From Pseudomonas frederiksbergensis (GTDB lineage: Bacteria; Pseudomonadota; Gammaproteobacteria; Pseudomonadales; Pseudomonadaceae): a stretch of DNA of 64,000 bases. Every line of letters begins with the position of its first letter. Positions within the stretch are counted from its first letter, which is position 1. Shown piece after piece: positions 63,272 to 64,000 of this stretch. The stretch covers positions 124,001-188,000 of the forward strand of contig NZ_MOBP01000012.1 in the NCBI RefSeq assembly GCF_003732665.1. The letters are read 5' to 3'. A program made the position numbers and the translations under genes. The notes under the pieces are model-generated. The model saw only the letters and a program-made list of their open reading frames with translations, did no database searches and was not told where the DNA came from.

Positions 63272-64000
63272 TTACGCGACGCGGTACGTCTTCGCGCGCG
63301 CCAGTGCCAGTGCTTCGACTTGCAGGGCGGCCGCTTCACTGGCGCTTTCGCCGCTGGGAATCAGGCCGCGATAACGAGCGCAATTGGCCTTTACTTCAGG
63401 GCTGGTCAGCACCGTGTCCAGGGCCTTGGCCAGCGCTTCGGCCGAGGCCGGAGGCGACAGGCTCACGCCGCAACCCAAGCGCTCCATGCGCGCCGCATTG
63501 TCGAACTGGTCATGGGCAAAAGGTGTGGCCACTTGCGGTACGCCGGCGGCCATCGCCAACGCGGTTGTGCCGACGCCACCGTGGTGCACCAGGGCGGCGG
63601 TATTGGTGAGGATGCGGCTCATGGGCACGTAGCGGCGCACCAGAATCTGGCCGGCGGCGGCCATGGCCGGGTCCACCGGTTGCCGGGTCAGGAACACCCC
63701 GCGACGATTGACCGCTTTCAACGCTGAAACGGCGGCGGCGAAATACTCGGCGCCATTGACCTGGGTCGAGCCCGGGGTAAACACCACCGGGGCTTCCTCG
63801 CTCAGGAAATCGTCCAATTCGCTGTCGGGCGGCTGGAAACCGGACTCATCGAACAATGGAAAACCGGTCAACACGGTACGGGCCGGCCAATCCGCTTCGA
63901 CCTTGGCGAACCACTCAGGGAACAAGCCCAAGACCCCATCGGGCGAGCAAATCCATTCGCTGATGATTCGCTTGGTCGGTGGCAGGCCCAGCTCTTTGCG
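63272..64000 (-). CDS. braA: Glycosyltransferase (MGT/RhlB-like GT1), N-terminal part beyond window
   Basis: The frame is open from base 64000 to TAA at 63272, giving the C-terminal 242 residues. It starts in RKELGLPPTKRIISEWICSP and shows the GT-B nucleotide-sugar site: VVFTPGSTQVNG, then LVHHGGVGTTALAMAAGVPQ and FAHDQFDNAARMERLGCG. This is the UDP/dTDP-sugar transferase pattern of RhlB and macrolide glycosyltransferases. In brabantamide biosynthesis BraA attaches the sugar (rhamnose in brabantamide A) to the lipid hydroxyl. It is upstream of braB on the same strand. The start and acceptor-binding half cannot be seen here. Confidence 0.82.
   Translation of the reverse strand, partial: RKELGLPPTKRIISEWICSPDGVLGLFPEWFAKVEADWPARTVLTGFPLFDESGFQPPDSELDDFLSEEAPVVFTPGSTQVNGAEYFAAAVSALKAVNRRGVFLTRQPVDPAMAAAGQILVRRYVPMSRILTNTAALVHHGGVGTTALAMAAGVPQVATPFAHDQFDNAARMERLGCGVSLSPPASAEALAKALDTVLTSPEVKANCARYRGLIPSGESASEAAALQVEALALARAKTYRVA

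Overview
The window looks like the chromosome of a fluorescent Pseudomonas (P. fluorescens group). It has high GC, Pseudomonas-type REP/REPIN sequence (CCTGTGGGAGCGGGCTTGCTCGCG), a hydroxyproline catabolic operon, an NrtR-controlled NAD salvage regulon, and two nonribosomal peptide clusters. All calls come from reading motifs; no database search was possible.

Left flank (1-7336): a three-gene minus-strand unit with overlapping ends (THI5/NMT1-like substrate-binding protein lacking a signal peptide, APH-type kinase, rhodanese cut by the window edge). It is divergent from a NtaA/SnaA/DszA-type flavin monooxygenase. A SAM methyltransferase and a GH13 trehalose-synthase-like enzyme follow.

Region of main interest (7882-33327): a hybrid NRPS/PKS cluster whose genes overlap by a few bases. 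NRPS 1 reads half-C, A (arginine-like code), T, C, A (proline-like), T, Cy, A (cysteine code), T, SagB-type oxidase, so it should build an Arg-Pro-thiazole unit. NRPS 2 has a TubC-type docking domain, then C-A-T-TE. NRPS/PKS 3 starts afresh with A-T, then C-A (proline-like)-T-KS-KR-ACP-TE. Its PKS module has no acyltransferase, although the linkers that normally flank one are still there. An MbtH-like protein, a REPIN, a TauD-type Fe(II)/2-oxoglutarate dioxygenase and an MFS exporter complete the cluster. I do not recognise a described product. The third protein plus TauD recalls the detoxin/rimosamide logic, while the thiazole arm is a separate addition.

Middle (33327-54526): GNAT acetyltransferase; GATase-AraC regulator; NemR-like TetR regulator with a palindromic operator and an Hsp31/DJ-1-like protein; a 56-residue orphan; YghU-like GST; epoxide hydrolase. 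Next come the trans-4-hydroxyproline genes lhpB, lhpC and lhpA with a divergent PAS-AraC regulator, an exported M20 dipeptidase, an orphan TauA-like protein, and a divergent SDR/GlxA-type regulator pair. The NAD salvage locus (nrtR, nadD-like, pncA, pncB, nadE) has two identical palindromes in its divergent promoter. A 1-Cys peroxiredoxin and an orphan sensor kinase end this part.

Right edge (54678-64000): a minus-strand glycosyltransferase (partial), a bimodular NRPS with serine and proline-like codes plus TE, and an FAD monooxygenase. This is the braA-braB-braC layout of brabantamide (SB-253514) biosynthesis: an acylated Ser-Pro dipeptide, oxidative rearrangement to a bicyclic carbamate, and glycosylation.
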